Below are positions 38,636-48,228 of a stretch of DNA of 64,000 nucleotides, one piece after another. This stretch comes from Pantoea trifolii (GTDB taxonomy: Bacteria > Pseudomonadota > Gammaproteobacteria > Enterobacterales > Enterobacteriaceae). The translations under genes were made by a program, and so were the position numbers. The DNA lies in assembly GCF_024506435.1 (NCBI RefSeq), contig NZ_JANIET010000001.1, positions 806,001 to 870,000 on the forward strand, read 5' to 3'. The notes below the pieces were generated by a model. It was not told the origin of the DNA and searched no databases. It saw nothing but the letters and a program-made list of their open reading frames with translations. Positions within the stretch are counted from its first letter, which is position 1. Every line of letters begins with the position of its first letter.

Positions 38636-40044
38636 TGCGGGCTGTTAGTGCGCGGCCCGGTTGGACGGCGACGCGGACGGCGCGGTTTGCGGCGCGGTGC
38701 CGGATCGTCGCCCAGCGTGGTCATCATGGTTTTCTGCTGCACCGGTGCCGCCGCCTGGAACTCGCCCCACCAATGCGTCAGCTTTTGCAGCTCAGGATTG
38801 TTTTCCACGTCGGCACGCAGCGCCATCAAATCGTAAGCGGCACGGAACTTAGGATGCTCCATCAGCTTCCACGCACGCTTGCCGTGACGACGCGACATGC
38901 GCAGCTGCAGCTGCCAGATATCACGAATCAGCGTTGTGATACGTTTTGGAATCGCCAGCGCGCGGCAGGCTTCGTCCAGCGTTTCGTTCATCGACAGGGC
39001 GAAAGCATCGTAATAGGTCAGTCCGCTTTCCTGCGCAATGCGTTCGGCGGATTCCAGCTGCGGATACCAGAACATCGCGGCAAACAGGAAGGCCGGATTG
39101 ACGCGCATATCATTCTGAATGCGGGTATCGGTATTTTTCAGTACCTGCGCCACCATACGTTCCATCAGGCTGTCGCTTTCGGCGGTGAAACCGCGCGTCA
39201 GCATAGGGAACAGCGGCTGGAACAGCTGATATTCGCGCATCATCTGATAGGTGCGGTAACCGTAACCGGCCTGCAGCAGCTTGAGCGACTCTTCAAACAT
39301 ACGCGCTGGCGGAATGTCATTCAGCAGCGTCGCCAGACGCGGGATTGGCTCGGCAGTTTCAGCCGCGATACGCATCTGCAGCTTAGCGGCGAAGCGCACC
39401 ACGCGCAGCATACGCACCGGATCTTCGCGATAGCGGGTTTCCGGGTCGCCAATCATGCGAATGATGCCTTCGTGCAGATCGTGCAAGCCACCGACGTAAT
39501 CACGTACGGTGAAATCGGCCACGCTGTAATAGAGGCTGTTAATGGTGAGATCGCGGCGCTGGGCATCGTCTTCAATGCTGCCGAAAATGTTGTCACGCAG
39601 CAGCATGCCGTTTTGGCCGCGCTGCGAGCTGTTGCGATCTTCTTCGCTCTCTTCATGATGATGGCCACGGAAGGTGGCGACTTCGATCACTTCCGGACCG
39701 AACATCACATGCGCCAGACGAAAACGACGACCGACCAAACGGCAGTTGCGGAACAGCTTACGCATCTGTTCAGGCGTGGCGTTGGTGGTGATATCAAAGT
39801 CTTTCGGCTTGCTGCCGAGCAGCAAATCGCGCACGCCGCCGCCCACCAGGTAGGCTTCGAATCCGGCTTTGTTCAGGCGATAGAGCACTTTGAGGGCGTT
39901 TTCGCTGATATCTTTGCGTGAGATGTTGTGGCTTTCTCGTGGAATGACAGTCATCTGACCAGGACTTTCAGCTTCCACCTCTTCAGGCGCCTCCTCATCA
40001 CGCTTGAGGACTCTCCGGCAAAAATTAGCGACTCGGGTAAAAAT
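38632..40044 (-). CDS. pcnB: Poly(A) polymerase I, translated from an AUU start
   Basis: Adds poly(A) tails that promote RNA decay and controls ColE1-type plasmid copy number. The usual codons only offer a GTG start at 39978, but the frame continues upstream to ATT at 40044 as [20 protein letters not shown]. That reads like E. coli [19 protein letters not shown], which is known to start at AUU. An AGGT sits just upstream. This gives 470 residues (E. coli 465). The nucleotidyltransferase head has [12 protein letters not shown] and [16 protein letters not shown] basic, arginine-rich tail ([12 protein letters not shown]) ends the protein. Overlaps folK. Confidence 0.95.
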   Translation of the reverse strand: MFTRVANFCRRVLKRDEEAPEEVEAESPGQMTVIPRESHNISRKDISENALKVLYRLNKAGFEAYLVGGGVRDLLLGSKPKDFDITTNATPEQMRKLFRNCRLVGRRFRLAHVMFGPEVIEVATFRGHHHEESEEDRNSSQRGQNGMLLRDNIFGSIEDDAQRRDLTINSLYYSVADFTVRDYVGGLHDLHEGIIRMIGDPETRYREDPVRMLRVVRFAAKLQMRIAAETAEPIPRLATLLNDIPPARMFEESLKLLQAGYGYRTYQMMREYQLFQPLFPMLTRGFTAESDSLMERMVAQVLKNTDTRIQNDMRVNPAFLFAAMFWYPQLESAERIAQESGLTYYDAFALSMNETLDEACRALAIPKRITTLIRDIWQLQLRMSRRHGKRAWKLMEHPKFRAAYDLMALRADVENNPELQKLTHWWGEFQAAAPVQQKTMMTTLGDDPAPRRKPRRPRRRPTGPRTNSPQ

Positions 40045-40082
40045 GGGACACCTCGACAGTGAGAAAAAGGGTGTTAATAAAA

Positions 40083-41012
40083 TCAGCGGCTAATCATAGC
40101 CTGTTGAGAACCATTTAGGAATGGTGATGTCGTTTCATCCTCTTTGAGACCGTTCTGCAACGGAATCAGGCGGATATTCCACTGTGCCACCGCCTGTTTC
40201 AACAGGCTTTCCAGCGATTCATCCTGCCAGCCTGGTGAAACCGGCTGGCCAAGAAAGCGCAAGGCTTGCACCAATAGCGGCCGCGCATCACCATCGGGCA
40301 GCGCCGGCGCATGATTCTGCTTGGAAAGCTTATGGCCATCGCGATTGACCGCCAGCGGCAAATGCAGATAATCCGGCACTGGCCAGGCAAACTGCTGATA
40401 CAAGGCAATCTGGCGTACCGTTGGCTCAATCAAATCCGCGCCGCGCACGATCTCCGTCACGCCCTGAAAATGGTCATCGACCACCACCGCGAGGTTGTAG
40501 GCAAACAGCCCATCACGGCGATGGATAATAAAATCTTCCTGCGCCAGCTGCGGTTCGGCCTGCAAATGGCCGCGCAGGCGATCGTTAAAGCCGTTAACCG
40601 GCGCATGTTGACGCAGGCGCAGCGCGGCGTTGTCAGGCGGCAACTGCAAATCGCGGCAGTGACCATCATAAAAGCCGCCCAGCTGCTGAATACGGCTGCG
40701 CGTGCAGGTGCAGAAGTAACTTTGACGATGCGTTTGCAACCAGCTCAGCGCGGCGCGATAGGCGTCGTGGCGCTGTGACTGCCACAAAACCTCGCCATCC
40801 CAATGCAGACCATAATGTTCCAGCTGCTGCAAAATACGCGTTGCGGCACCGGGAACTTCACGTGGGGGATCGATATCTTCAATGCGCACCAGCCAGCGTC
40901 CCTGTTGCGCGCGCGCGCTCAGGTAACTGCCTAATGCAGCAATCAGCGAACCAAAATGGAGGTCACCCGAAGGAGAGGGGGCGAAACGCCCAATGCAGAG
41001 TGAAGAATTCAT
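40083..41012 (-). CDS. gluQ: GluQ, glutamyl-Q tRNA(Asp) synthetase
   Basis: Attaches glutamate to queuosine-34 of tRNA-Asp. 309 residues from ATG 41012 ([20 protein letters not shown]). It is a truncated GluRS catalytic domain without the anticodon-binding part. HIGH-equivalent in [12 protein letters not shown], zinc ligands in [20 protein letters not shown], and KLSKQNHA as KMSKS. The open frame extends further upstream without similarity. Sits between dksA and pcnB as in E. coli. Confidence 0.95.
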   Translation of the reverse strand: MNSSLCIGRFAPSPSGDLHFGSLIAALGSYLSARAQQGRWLVRIEDIDPPREVPGAATRILQQLEHYGLHWDGEVLWQSQRHDAYRAALSWLQTHRQSYFCTCTRSRIQQLGGFYDGHCRDLQLPPDNAALRLRQHAPVNGFNDRLRGHLQAEPQLAQEDFIIHRRDGLFAYNLAVVVDDHFQGVTEIVRGADLIEPTVRQIALYQQFAWPVPDYLHLPLAVNRDGHKLSKQNHAPALPDGDARPLLVQALRFLGQPVSPGWQDESLESLLKQAVAQWNIRLIPLQNGLKEDETTSPFLNGSQQAMISR

Positions 41013-41082
41013 AACGAAGTGTACCGCACGTCGGGAAAACAGGGATTTTCCCGGCTGTGCGGTAGCAATTTGCTCACGGCCA

Positions 41083-41538
41083 TTAGCCAGCCATCTGCTT
41101 CTCGCGGATTTCTGCCAGCGTTTTGCAGTCAATGCAGAGATCGGCAGTCGGACGCGCTTCAAGGCGGCGAATACCAATTTCTACACCGCAGGAGTCGCAG
41201 TAACCGAAATCGTCGTCATCCACTTTCTTGAGCGTTTTCTCAATCTTTTTAATGAGTTTGCGCTCACGATCGCGGTTACGCAATTCCAGGCTGAACTCTT
41301 CTTCCTGCGCGGCACGGTCGACCGGATCCGGGAAGTTAGCAGCTTCGTCCTGCATATGTGACACAGTGCGATCTACTTCATCCCGAAGTTGGTTGCGCCA
41401 GGCTTCCAGAATTTTACGGAAATGGCCTAGCTGGGCGTCGTTCATATACTCTTCGCCCGGTTTCACCTGATAAGGCTCAACTCCAGCGATGGCGAGGATA
41501 CTCAGGGACGATGTTTTACGGTTTTGCCCTTCTTGCAT
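41083..41538 (-). CDS. dksA: DksA, RNA polymerase-binding transcription factor
   Basis: Works with ppGpp in the stringent response through the RNAP secondary channel. 151 residues from ATG 41538 ([19 protein letters not shown]), identical in length to E. coli. The coiled-coil tip has the two acidic residues in [14 protein letters not shown] (D71 and D74 region). The C4 zinc finger is [16 protein letters not shown]...CIDC. An A/T-rich promoter region follows upstream. Confidence 0.98.
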   Translation of the reverse strand: MQEGQNRKTSSLSILAIAGVEPYQVKPGEEYMNDAQLGHFRKILEAWRNQLRDEVDRTVSHMQDEAANFPDPVDRAAQEEEFSLELRNRDRERKLIKKIEKTLKKVDDDDFGYCDSCGVEIGIRRLEARPTADLCIDCKTLAEIREKQMAG

Positions 41539-41785
41539 GTTGTTTCTCCTGGATAACACGCACTTCCCTAAATACGTCAAGTTGCATGTGCGTTGACTGT
41601 GTGCCTACAACCCGAACGATTTAGGGCTTATCGATTCCCATAAAGGGAAAAAAACAGGCCGCTATAAATAGCAGAAGCAATCAAGGTTGGCAATTATTCC
41701 TGACCACTACTTGACAAGCCTCTGAACAATCGCGTATTCAGCGCCTCGCCCAGAACATTCCTATCACACCAAATTGCTATAAATA

Positions 41786-42490
41786 TTACAACGCTACGTT
41801 AATCGGATGCGTCAGTAATATCTTTAACGGTGAAATTTGAGCTTGATACGCCAAAACTTCCACACCACAACGCTGCGCCTGTTCCAGTAGTTCTGCGTAG
41901 TGCACGTCGATATGGCGTGCCGGGGAAACGTCCTCAATCCCCGTATGCAAAACTGCGAACAACAAAACGGCTCGATGACCTTCTGCCACGATAGAGCTCA
42001 ATTCGCGCAGATGTTTCTGTCCACGAGCCGTCACCGCATCCGGAAAATAGCCTTTACCTGCTTGTAAAAGGGTGACGGACTTGACTTCAATATAGCAGTT
42101 CGATCGGCCATCCGCTTGCAGCAGGAAATCAATTCGGCTTTTTTCCGTGCCGTATTTCACTTCAGGCTGGCAGCGGCTGTAAGCGGATAATTCCGGAATG
42201 GTATCGAGCGTCAGCGCTTCGCGCACCAGCTGATTAGCGCGCAGCGTATTGACGCAGATCCAGTGGCCTTGCTGGGTCTCGGTGAGCTCCCAACTGTGCG
42301 GATATTTTCGCGTGGCACTGTTGGAGGTTGAATACCACACGGTATCGCCCGGCGTGGCGCAGCCGGTCATCGCGCCGGTATTGGCGCAGTGAATGGTCAG
42401 CGTTTCACCTTCTGGCGTAACCACATCGGCTAAAAAGCGTTTGTAACGGGCGATCAAGCGGGCGGGTTTGAGTGGCGGATCGAACTCCAT
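41786..42490 (-). CDS. sfsA: SfsA, sugar fermentation stimulation protein
   Basis: 234 residues. N-terminal OB-like DNA-binding part and a nuclease-like C-terminal domain with [22 protein letters not shown] (PD-(D/E)xK-type Asp and Glu-x-Lys). Historically linked to maltose gene expression; its biochemistry is not settled. The ATG follows the thpR stop directly (TAAATG), so the two are cotranscribed. Confidence 0.95.
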   Translation of the reverse strand: MEFDPPLKPARLIARYKRFLADVVTPEGETLTIHCANTGAMTGCATPGDTVWYSTSNSATRKYPHSWELTETQQGHWICVNTLRANQLVREALTLDTIPELSAYSRCQPEVKYGTEKSRIDFLLQADGRSNCYIEVKSVTLLQAGKGYFPDAVTARGQKHLRELSSIVAEGHRAVLLFAVLHTGIEDVSPARHIDVHYAELLEQAQRCGVEVLAYQAQISPLKILLTHPINVAL

Positions 42491-43030
42491 TTACTCTCCT
42501 GGGGATGATAGTAGCGGCCAGCGGGCCAGCGCCTGATAACGCGTGCGGCCACGCGTGACGTTCGAAGCGAACAGCGCAAAATGGCGGATATCGGCGCGCC
42601 AGTGAAAGCCGCGCGGCGGTAGCGCGATCTGCGGTGCTGCGTGGCGCAACAGCGTGACGTGCGGATGAAACGGCTGCGGGCTCTGCGCACAGCCATGACG
42701 CGCCGCTTGCGCACACAGCAGGCTGGCGAGCTGCAGTAATCCGCGCGGCGCACGCTGGCAGCCGAGCCATACCACGCCGGGACGCGGCCAGCGGCCGGCA
42801 TCATCCAAATCGAGGGGAAAACCCGGCTGTTCGATGCGTGAGGCCAGCAGCTGCAGCTTACGTGAGGTCTCATCGCTGACCTCGCCGAGAAACGCCAGCG
42901 TCAGGTGCAGGTTGGCCGCCGCCACCGGTTTCCCGGCTTCGGCAGCAAAATTATCCGCGCGCCACTGTACCAGCTGTTGCTGGAGCGGAGCGGGCAGTTC
43001 AAGAGCAAAAAACAGACGTTGCGTTGCCAG
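42491..43030 (-). CDS. thpR: ThpR (LigT), RNA 2',3'-cyclic phosphodiesterase, apparent CTG start
   Basis: 2H phosphoesterase: two HxTx motifs, HLTLAFLGE and HPHVTLLRH, near residues 43 and 132. The first usual start codon would give only 144 residues and cut the conserved N-terminus. The frame upstream reads (L)ATQRLFFALELPAPLQQQL, which aligns with E. coli MSEPQRLFFAIDLPAEI. At the aligned position is CTG (43030), five bases after a strong GGAGG. No ATG, GTG or TTG lies nearby in frame. From there the protein is 179 residues (E. coli 176). Confidence 0.85.
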   Translation of the reverse strand: MATQRLFFALELPAPLQQQLVQWRADNFAAEAGKPVAAANLHLTLAFLGEVSDETSRKLQLLASRIEQPGFPLDLDDAGRWPRPGVVWLGCQRAPRGLLQLASLLCAQAARHGCAQSPQPFHPHVTLLRHAAPQIALPPRGFHWRADIRHFALFASNVTRGRTRYQALARWPLLSSPGE

Positions 43031-43105
43031 GTTGGCCTCCGGTAATCCGCGCCTCAGAGTGCTACAATGCGCGCCATCTTAGCACAGGCATTTTGGGAGT
43101 TGAGT

Positions 43106-45541
43106 TTGAGTGAGTTACCGGTAATCGAGGTGCTGCCTGCGTTGCTGGCCGCGCTGGCGCAGTCGCCGCAGGTGTTGTTGGCGGCGCCGACCGGCGCAGG
43201 TAAATCCACCTGGCTGCCGTTACAGCTGCTAAAACACGCCCAATTGTCCGGCCGCATCATCATGCTGGAGCCGCGTCGGCTGGCGGCACGCAACGTGGCG
43301 CAGCGTCTGGCGGAACTGCTTGGCGAGCAGCCGGGCGGCACCGTTGGCTATCGCATGCGCGGTGAAAACTGCTGCGGTGCCAACACGCGCCTCGAAGTGG
43401 TCACCGAAGGCATTTTGACGCGCATGTTGCAGCGCGATCCAATGCTGGAAGGCGTCTCGCTGGTGATCCTCGATGAATTCCACGAACGCAGCCTGCAGGC
43501 CGATCTTGCGCTGGCGCTGCTGCTCGATGTGCAGCAAGGATTGCGCGACGATCTAAAAATCCTGCTGATGTCGGCCACGCTCGACAACCAGCGTTTGCGT
43601 CAGCTGCTGCCAGATGCGCCTTTTATCGTCTCAGAAGGACGCAGCTTCCCTGTCACGCGCCGCTATGCTTCGCTCAACAACCAGCAACGTTTTGAGGAAG
43701 CGGTAGCACGCGAGGTGGCACAACTGCTGCGCGACGAGTCAGGATCGCTGCTGCTGTTCCTGCCGGGCGTAGCAGAAATCGAAAGAGTGAAGCGCGAGCT
43801 GGAAGCGCGGGTCGGTGACGAGGTGGATCTCTCTCCTTTATATGGCGCGCTGTCGCTGGAAGTGCAACGCCGTGCCATCCTGCCGTCTCCGGCGGGGCGC
43901 CGCAAAGTGGTGCTGGCGACCAACATCGCCGAAACCAGTTTGACCATCGAAGGTATCCGATTAGTGGTCGATAGTGCGCTGGAGCGCTCGGCGCAGTTTG
44001 ACGTGCGCAGCGGCGTGACGCGGCTGCAAACGCAGCGCATCAGCCAGGCATCAATGACGCAGCGTGCCGGACGTGCCGGGCGATTAGAACCGGGCATCTG
44101 CCTGCATTTGCTGCCGCAAGAGCAGGCGCTGCGCGCAGCAGCGCAGAGCGAACCGGAAATTCTCCAGAGCGATTTGACCTCGCTGCAGATCGATCTGCTG
44201 CAATGGGGTTGTCAGGATGCGACGCAGCTGACCTGGCTTGATGCGCCGCCGCCGCGCAACTTGCGTGCGGCGTGCGAGCGGTTAACGCAGCTCGGCGCGC
44301 TGGAGAATCACCAACTTAACGCACGCGGTCGCAAGATGGCGGCGCTGGGCAGCGATCCGCGCCTGAGCGCGATTCTGGTGGCCGCCGGGCAAAACAACGA
44401 TGCCATCGCCAGCGCCGCGCTGTTGGTGGCGATTCTGGAAGATCCTCCACGCAGTGGCAGCGTTGATTTGCGTGATGCGCTTAATCATCCGCAGTCGCAC
44501 TGGCAGCGCCGTGCGCGTCAGTGGCAGAAACGCCTCAACGTCAGTGGCGGCAGCATTAATCCCGACTTGTTCCCGCAGCTGCTGGCCGCCGGTTTTGCCG
44601 ATCGTCTGGCGCAGCGTCGTGGCGACAGTGCGCGTTATCAGCTGGCGAATGGCATTGGCGCGATGCTCAACGAACAAGATGGTTTGAGCCGCTATGAGTG
44701 GCTGATTGCGCCGACGCTGTTGCAGGGCGCCAGCGCCGCTGATGCGCGCATGTTGCTGGCGCTGCCGGTGGATATCGACGCGTTACGCCGAGCGTCTCCA
44801 ACCTTAGTTGAGCAGCGCACCGACGTGGAGTGGGACGAGGAGAAAGGCACCATGCGCGCGTGGAAGCGCGAACTCATTGGTGCGCTGGTCCTGAAAGCAC
44901 AGCCGCAGGCGCGTCCGGAAGCGGAAATATTGCATCCGGCGATGCTGCGCTGGATTCGTGAAAAAGGATTATCGGTGCTGGGCTGGAAAGAAGACGCTGA
45001 GCAGCTACGCTTGCGGGTGCATTGTGCCATGCAGTGGTTGCCGGAAGAGGCGTGGCCGCCGCTGGACGATGAGAGCCTGCTCGAAACGCTCGAAAGCTGG
45101 CTGCTGCCGGAGATGAGCACGGTGCGCGATCTGAAAGGATTGCAGAGCATCAATCTTGTCAGCGCATTATTACATTTGCTGACATGGTCACAACGTCAGC
45201 GGCTGGATACTGTGCTGCCAACTCATTACACTGTGCCGACCGGAAGCCGCCTGCCGATCCGCTACGATGCCGAGAAGCCACCCGCGCTGGCGGTGCGGAT
45301 TCAGGAGATGTTTGGCGAAGCACAGAATCCGGCGGTGGCCGATGGCCGCGTACCGCTGGTGTTAGAGCTGCTCTCGCCCGCGCACCGTCCGTTGCAGATC
45401 ACCCGCGACCTCGCGGCGTTCTGGCGCGGTGCCTATCCCGAAGTGCAGAAAGAGATGAAAGGGCGCTATCCAAAGCATCAGTGGCCGGACGATCCGGCCA
45501 ACGCCTTACCCACAAGGCGGACCAAGAAATTTTCATCGTGA
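43106..45541 (+). CDS. hrpB: HrpB, ATP-dependent RNA helicase
   Basis: DEAH-box helicase, 811 residues from TTG 43106 (MSELPVIEVLPALL, aligned with E. coli MSSLPVAAVLPELL). GGGAG lies 6 bases upstream. An ATG at 43067 would add 13 residues without similarity. Walker A APTGAGKS, DEFHERS, SAT, and motif VI QRAGRAGR, then the HA2 and HrpB C-terminal domains. Divergent from thpR. The RNA target is unknown in E. coli. Confidence 0.93.
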   Translation: MSELPVIEVLPALLAALAQSPQVLLAAPTGAGKSTWLPLQLLKHAQLSGRIIMLEPRRLAARNVAQRLAELLGEQPGGTVGYRMRGENCCGANTRLEVVTEGILTRMLQRDPMLEGVSLVILDEFHERSLQADLALALLLDVQQGLRDDLKILLMSATLDNQRLRQLLPDAPFIVSEGRSFPVTRRYASLNNQQRFEEAVAREVAQLLRDESGSLLLFLPGVAEIERVKRELEARVGDEVDLSPLYGALSLEVQRRAILPSPAGRRKVVLATNIAETSLTIEGIRLVVDSALERSAQFDVRSGVTRLQTQRISQASMTQRAGRAGRLEPGICLHLLPQEQALRAAAQSEPEILQSDLTSLQIDLLQWGCQDATQLTWLDAPPPRNLRAACERLTQLGALENHQLNARGRKMAALGSDPRLSAILVAAGQNNDAIASAALLVAILEDPPRSGSVDLRDALNHPQSHWQRRARQWQKRLNVSGGSINPDLFPQLLAAGFADRLAQRRGDSARYQLANGIGAMLNEQDGLSRYEWLIAPTLLQGASAADARMLLALPVDIDALRRASPTLVEQRTDVEWDEEKGTMRAWKRELIGALVLKAQPQARPEAEILHPAMLRWIREKGLSVLGWKEDAEQLRLRVHCAMQWLPEEAWPPLDDESLLETLESWLLPEMSTVRDLKGLQSINLVSALLHLLTWSQRQRLDTVLPTHYTVPTGSRLPIRYDAEKPPALAVRIQEMFGEAQNPAVADGRVPLVLELLSPAHRPLQITRDLAAFWRGAYPEVQKEMKGRYPKHQWPDDPANALPTRRTKKFSS

Positions 45542-45639
45542 AACGCTGTGGATCGAATTCAGAGGGTTCTGCCATGCGCAGCACGAGAAAGCAGTTAGAG
45601 TAACGGCCGCCGCCGTAGTAATGCCTGGAGAATAAAAGC

Positions 45640-48174
45640 ATGTCTGGGAACGATCGCGAACCTATTGGGCGCAAAGGAAAAGCGCCAAAGCCGCCGCGCA
45701 GCACTGCGCGTCGGGGTCGCCGCAGGGAACTTGATGATGATATCGATCAGGACGATTTTGATGAAGAAGATGAGGAGAGTGGACCGGTGCCACCAAAAAG
45801 TAAAAAACGTCCGCCACGCGGCAAACGTCGCTGGTTAGGCTGGTTGATTAAACTCTTCCTGGTCTTTGTGGTAGTGATGGCCGCCTGGGGCGTCTATCTC
45901 GACTCGGAAATCCGCAGCCGCATCGACGGTAAAGTGTGGCAACTGCCGGCCGCCGTTTATGGCCGCATGGTTAACCTCGAACCGGGCATGTCGTACGACA
46001 AAAAAGAGATGATTGCGCTGCTGGAAGGCACGCAGTATCGCGAAGTGTCGCGCATCACCCGTCCGGGCGAGTTTAGCGTCAAAGGCAACACCATTGACCT
46101 GCTGCGTCGTCCGTTTGATTTCCCGGACAGCAAAGAAGGGCAGATCAACGCGCGTCTGACGTTTAGCAACGATGAGCTGAGCGAGATTAAAAACCTCGAT
46201 ACCGGCCGTGATTTTGGCTTTTTCCGCCTCGATCCGCGCCTGATCACCATGTTGCAGTCGCCGAACGGTGAACAGCGTCTGTTCGTGCCGCGCGCCGGTT
46301 TCCCGGATCTGCTGGTTAGCACCTTGATCGCCACCGAAGACCGTCACTTCTACGAACACGACGGCATTAGCCCGTATTCGATTGGTCGAGCGTTCCTCGC
46401 CAACATCACCGCCGGTAAAGCGGTGCAGGGCGGCAGTACGCTGACGCAGCAGCTGGTGAAAAACCTGTTCCTCACCAACGAGCGTTCGCTGTGGCGTAAA
46501 GCGCGTGAAGCCTATATGGCGGTGATCATGGATGCGCGCTACAGCAAAGATCGCATCCTCGAGCTGTATCTCAATGAGGTGTATCTCGGCCAGACCGGTA
46601 ACGATCAGATCCGCGGCTTCCCGCTGGCGAGTCTGTATTACTTTGGTCGTCCGGTGGATGAGCTGAGCCTCGATCAGCAGGCGATGCTGGTTGGCATGGT
46701 GAAAGGCGCGTCGCTGTACAATCCGTGGCGTAATCCGAAACTGGCGCTGGAGCGACGTAACCTGGTGCTGCGTTTGTTGCAGCAGCAGAACGTCATCGAT
46801 CAGGAACTGTATGACATGTTGTCGGCGCGTCCGCTGGGCGTGCAGCCTAAAGGCGGCGTGATCACGCCACAGCCGGCGTTTATGCAGATGGTGCGTAACG
46901 AGCTGCAGGCTAAGCTCGGCGACAAAATGAAAGATCTCTCTGGCGTGAAGATTTTCACCACGCTGGATGCGATCTCGCAGGATGCCGCTGAGAAAGCGGT
47001 AGTTGAAGGCATTCCTACGCTGAAAAAACAGCGGGGACTGAAAGATCTGGAAACCGCGATGGTGGTGGTTGACCGCTTCAGTGGTGAAGTGCGCGCCATG
47101 GTCGGCGGTGCCGATCCGCAGTTTGCTGGTTATAACCGTGCGCTGCAGGCGCGTCGTTCGATTGGCTCGCTGGCAAAACCGGCGACCTATCTCACCGCGC
47201 TGAGTCAGCCGAACAGCTATCGCCTCAACAGCTGGATCGCCGATGAGCCGATTGCGCTGAAACAGCCGAATGGCACCATCTGGAAACCGATGAATGACGA
47301 TCGTCGTTTCAGCGGCAAAGTGATGCTGGTGGATGCGTTGACCAACTCGATGAACGTGCCAACCGTCAACCTCGGTATGACGCTGGGACTGGATGCGGTG
47401 GTCGATACCTGGAACAAACTCGGCGTGCCGAAAGATCAGCTGCATCCGGTACCATCCATGCTGCTGGGTGCACTGAACCTAACGCCGATTGAGGTGGCGC
47501 AGGCGTTCCAGTCGATTGCCAGCGGCGGTAACCGCGCTGAGCTGTCGGCGGTGCGTTCAGTGATTGCCGAGGATGGCACGGTGCTGTATCAGAGCTATCC
47601 GCAGGCGCAGCGCGTCGAACCAGCGCAGGCCGCGTATCTCACGCTCTACACCATGCAGCAGGTCGCCGATCACGGTACCGCGCGTGCGCTGGGTGCGCGA
47701 TATCCGAAAGCGCATCTGGCGGGCAAAACCGGTACCACCAATGACCTGATCGACAGCTGGTTCGCCGGTGTCGATGGCAAAGAAGTGGCGATTACCTGGG
47801 TTGGTCGTGATAACAACCAAACCTCGAAACTGTACGGTGCCAGCGGTGCGATGCAGCTTTATCGTCGTTATCTCGACAACCAGGCGCCGATGCCGCTGGT
47901 GCTGACGCCGCCGGAAGATATCACGCAGATGAACGTCGATTCTGCCGGTAACTTCGTTTGCGGTAGCGGCAGCAGCACATGGCGTTCGCTGCCGGTGTGG
48001 TCGCTGGATCCGAATGCGCTGTGTCAGCAGCAGCAACAGCAGGTTCAGCAGCAACAGCAGCAGTTGCAGCAGCAACAAGAGCAACAGCAGCAACAGCAGC
48101 AACAGCCACAGAATGAGCAGAAAGATTCTGACGGCGTCGCGGGTTGGATTAAGGATATGTTCGGCAGCAAATAA
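45640..48174 (+). CDS. mrcB: Penicillin-binding protein 1B (bifunctional transglycosylase/transpeptidase)
   Basis: Builds peptidoglycan at the inner membrane. 844 residues, the E. coli length. Short Arg/Asp-rich cytoplasmic tail, one transmembrane helix (near residues 65-87), UB2H domain (LpoB docking), GT51 domain with the catalytic Glu in [11 protein letters not shown] near 230, and a transpeptidase domain with Ser in SIGSLAKP near 510, SMN and KTGTTND. The C-terminus is a Gln-rich segment ending [19 protein letters not shown]. Confidence 0.97.
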   Translation: MSGNDREPIGRKGKAPKPPRSTARRGRRRELDDDIDQDDFDEEDEESGPVPPKSKKRPPRGKRRWLGWLIKLFLVFVVVMAAWGVYLDSEIRSRIDGKVWQLPAAVYGRMVNLEPGMSYDKKEMIALLEGTQYREVSRITRPGEFSVKGNTIDLLRRPFDFPDSKEGQINARLTFSNDELSEIKNLDTGRDFGFFRLDPRLITMLQSPNGEQRLFVPRAGFPDLLVSTLIATEDRHFYEHDGISPYSIGRAFLANITAGKAVQGGSTLTQQLVKNLFLTNERSLWRKAREAYMAVIMDARYSKDRILELYLNEVYLGQTGNDQIRGFPLASLYYFGRPVDELSLDQQAMLVGMVKGASLYNPWRNPKLALERRNLVLRLLQQQNVIDQELYDMLSARPLGVQPKGGVITPQPAFMQMVRNELQAKLGDKMKDLSGVKIFTTLDAISQDAAEKAVVEGIPTLKKQRGLKDLETAMVVVDRFSGEVRAMVGGADPQFAGYNRALQARRSIGSLAKPATYLTALSQPNSYRLNSWIADEPIALKQPNGTIWKPMNDDRRFSGKVMLVDALTNSMNVPTVNLGMTLGLDAVVDTWNKLGVPKDQLHPVPSMLLGALNLTPIEVAQAFQSIASGGNRAELSAVRSVIAEDGTVLYQSYPQAQRVEPAQAAYLTLYTMQQVADHGTARALGARYPKAHLAGKTGTTNDLIDSWFAGVDGKEVAITWVGRDNNQTSKLYGASGAMQLYRRYLDNQAPMPLVLTPPEDITQMNVDSAGNFVCGSGSSTWRSLPVWSLDPNALCQQQQQQVQQQQQQLQQQQEQQQQQQQQPQNEQKDSDGVAGWIKDMFGSK
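48025..48111 (+). repeat. CAG/CAA simple repeat in mrcB
   Basis: About 29 codons, mostly CAG and CAA, encode a nearly pure glutamine tract (residues about 796-824) in the PBP1B tail. In-frame slippage would only change tract length by one residue per unit. E. coli PBP1B has a shorter Gln/Pro-rich tail in the same place. Confidence 0.85.
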
Positions 48175-48189
48175 CTTGCCGAAAAATAC

Positions 48190-48213
48190 AAAGGGCGCTG
48201 CGGCGCCCTTTTT
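48190..48213 (+). terminator. Rho-independent terminator of mrcB
   Basis: AAAGGGCGC-TGCG-GCGCCCTTT then TTC, 15 bases after the mrcB stop. The A-run on the left lets it also serve the convergent CDP-ribitol gene. Confidence 0.9.
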
Positions 48214-48228
48214 CATTGGGATAGGTGG

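Noticed and set aside
38506..39921. 471-codon plus-strand open frame opposite pcnB
   Set aside because: It lies wholly antisense to pcnB, which has strong family motifs. Composition (His/Gln/Ala-rich) is the usual shadow of a G/C-rich gene; no SD or similarity.
45542..45639. Nine-codon frame (ATGCGCAGCACG...) between hrpB and mrcB as a leader peptide
   Set aside because: No attenuator hairpins or codon bias that would support a leader; most likely just mrcB promoter sequence.
45835..47445. 536-codon minus-strand open frame opposite mrcB
   Set aside because: Antisense to the intact PBP1B gene with catalytic motifs; no recognisable domain and no SD.
48025..48111. CAG repeat block as a CRISPR or phase-variation switch
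   Set aside because: No spacers, and the trinucleotide unit keeps frame, so slippage cannot switch the gene off.
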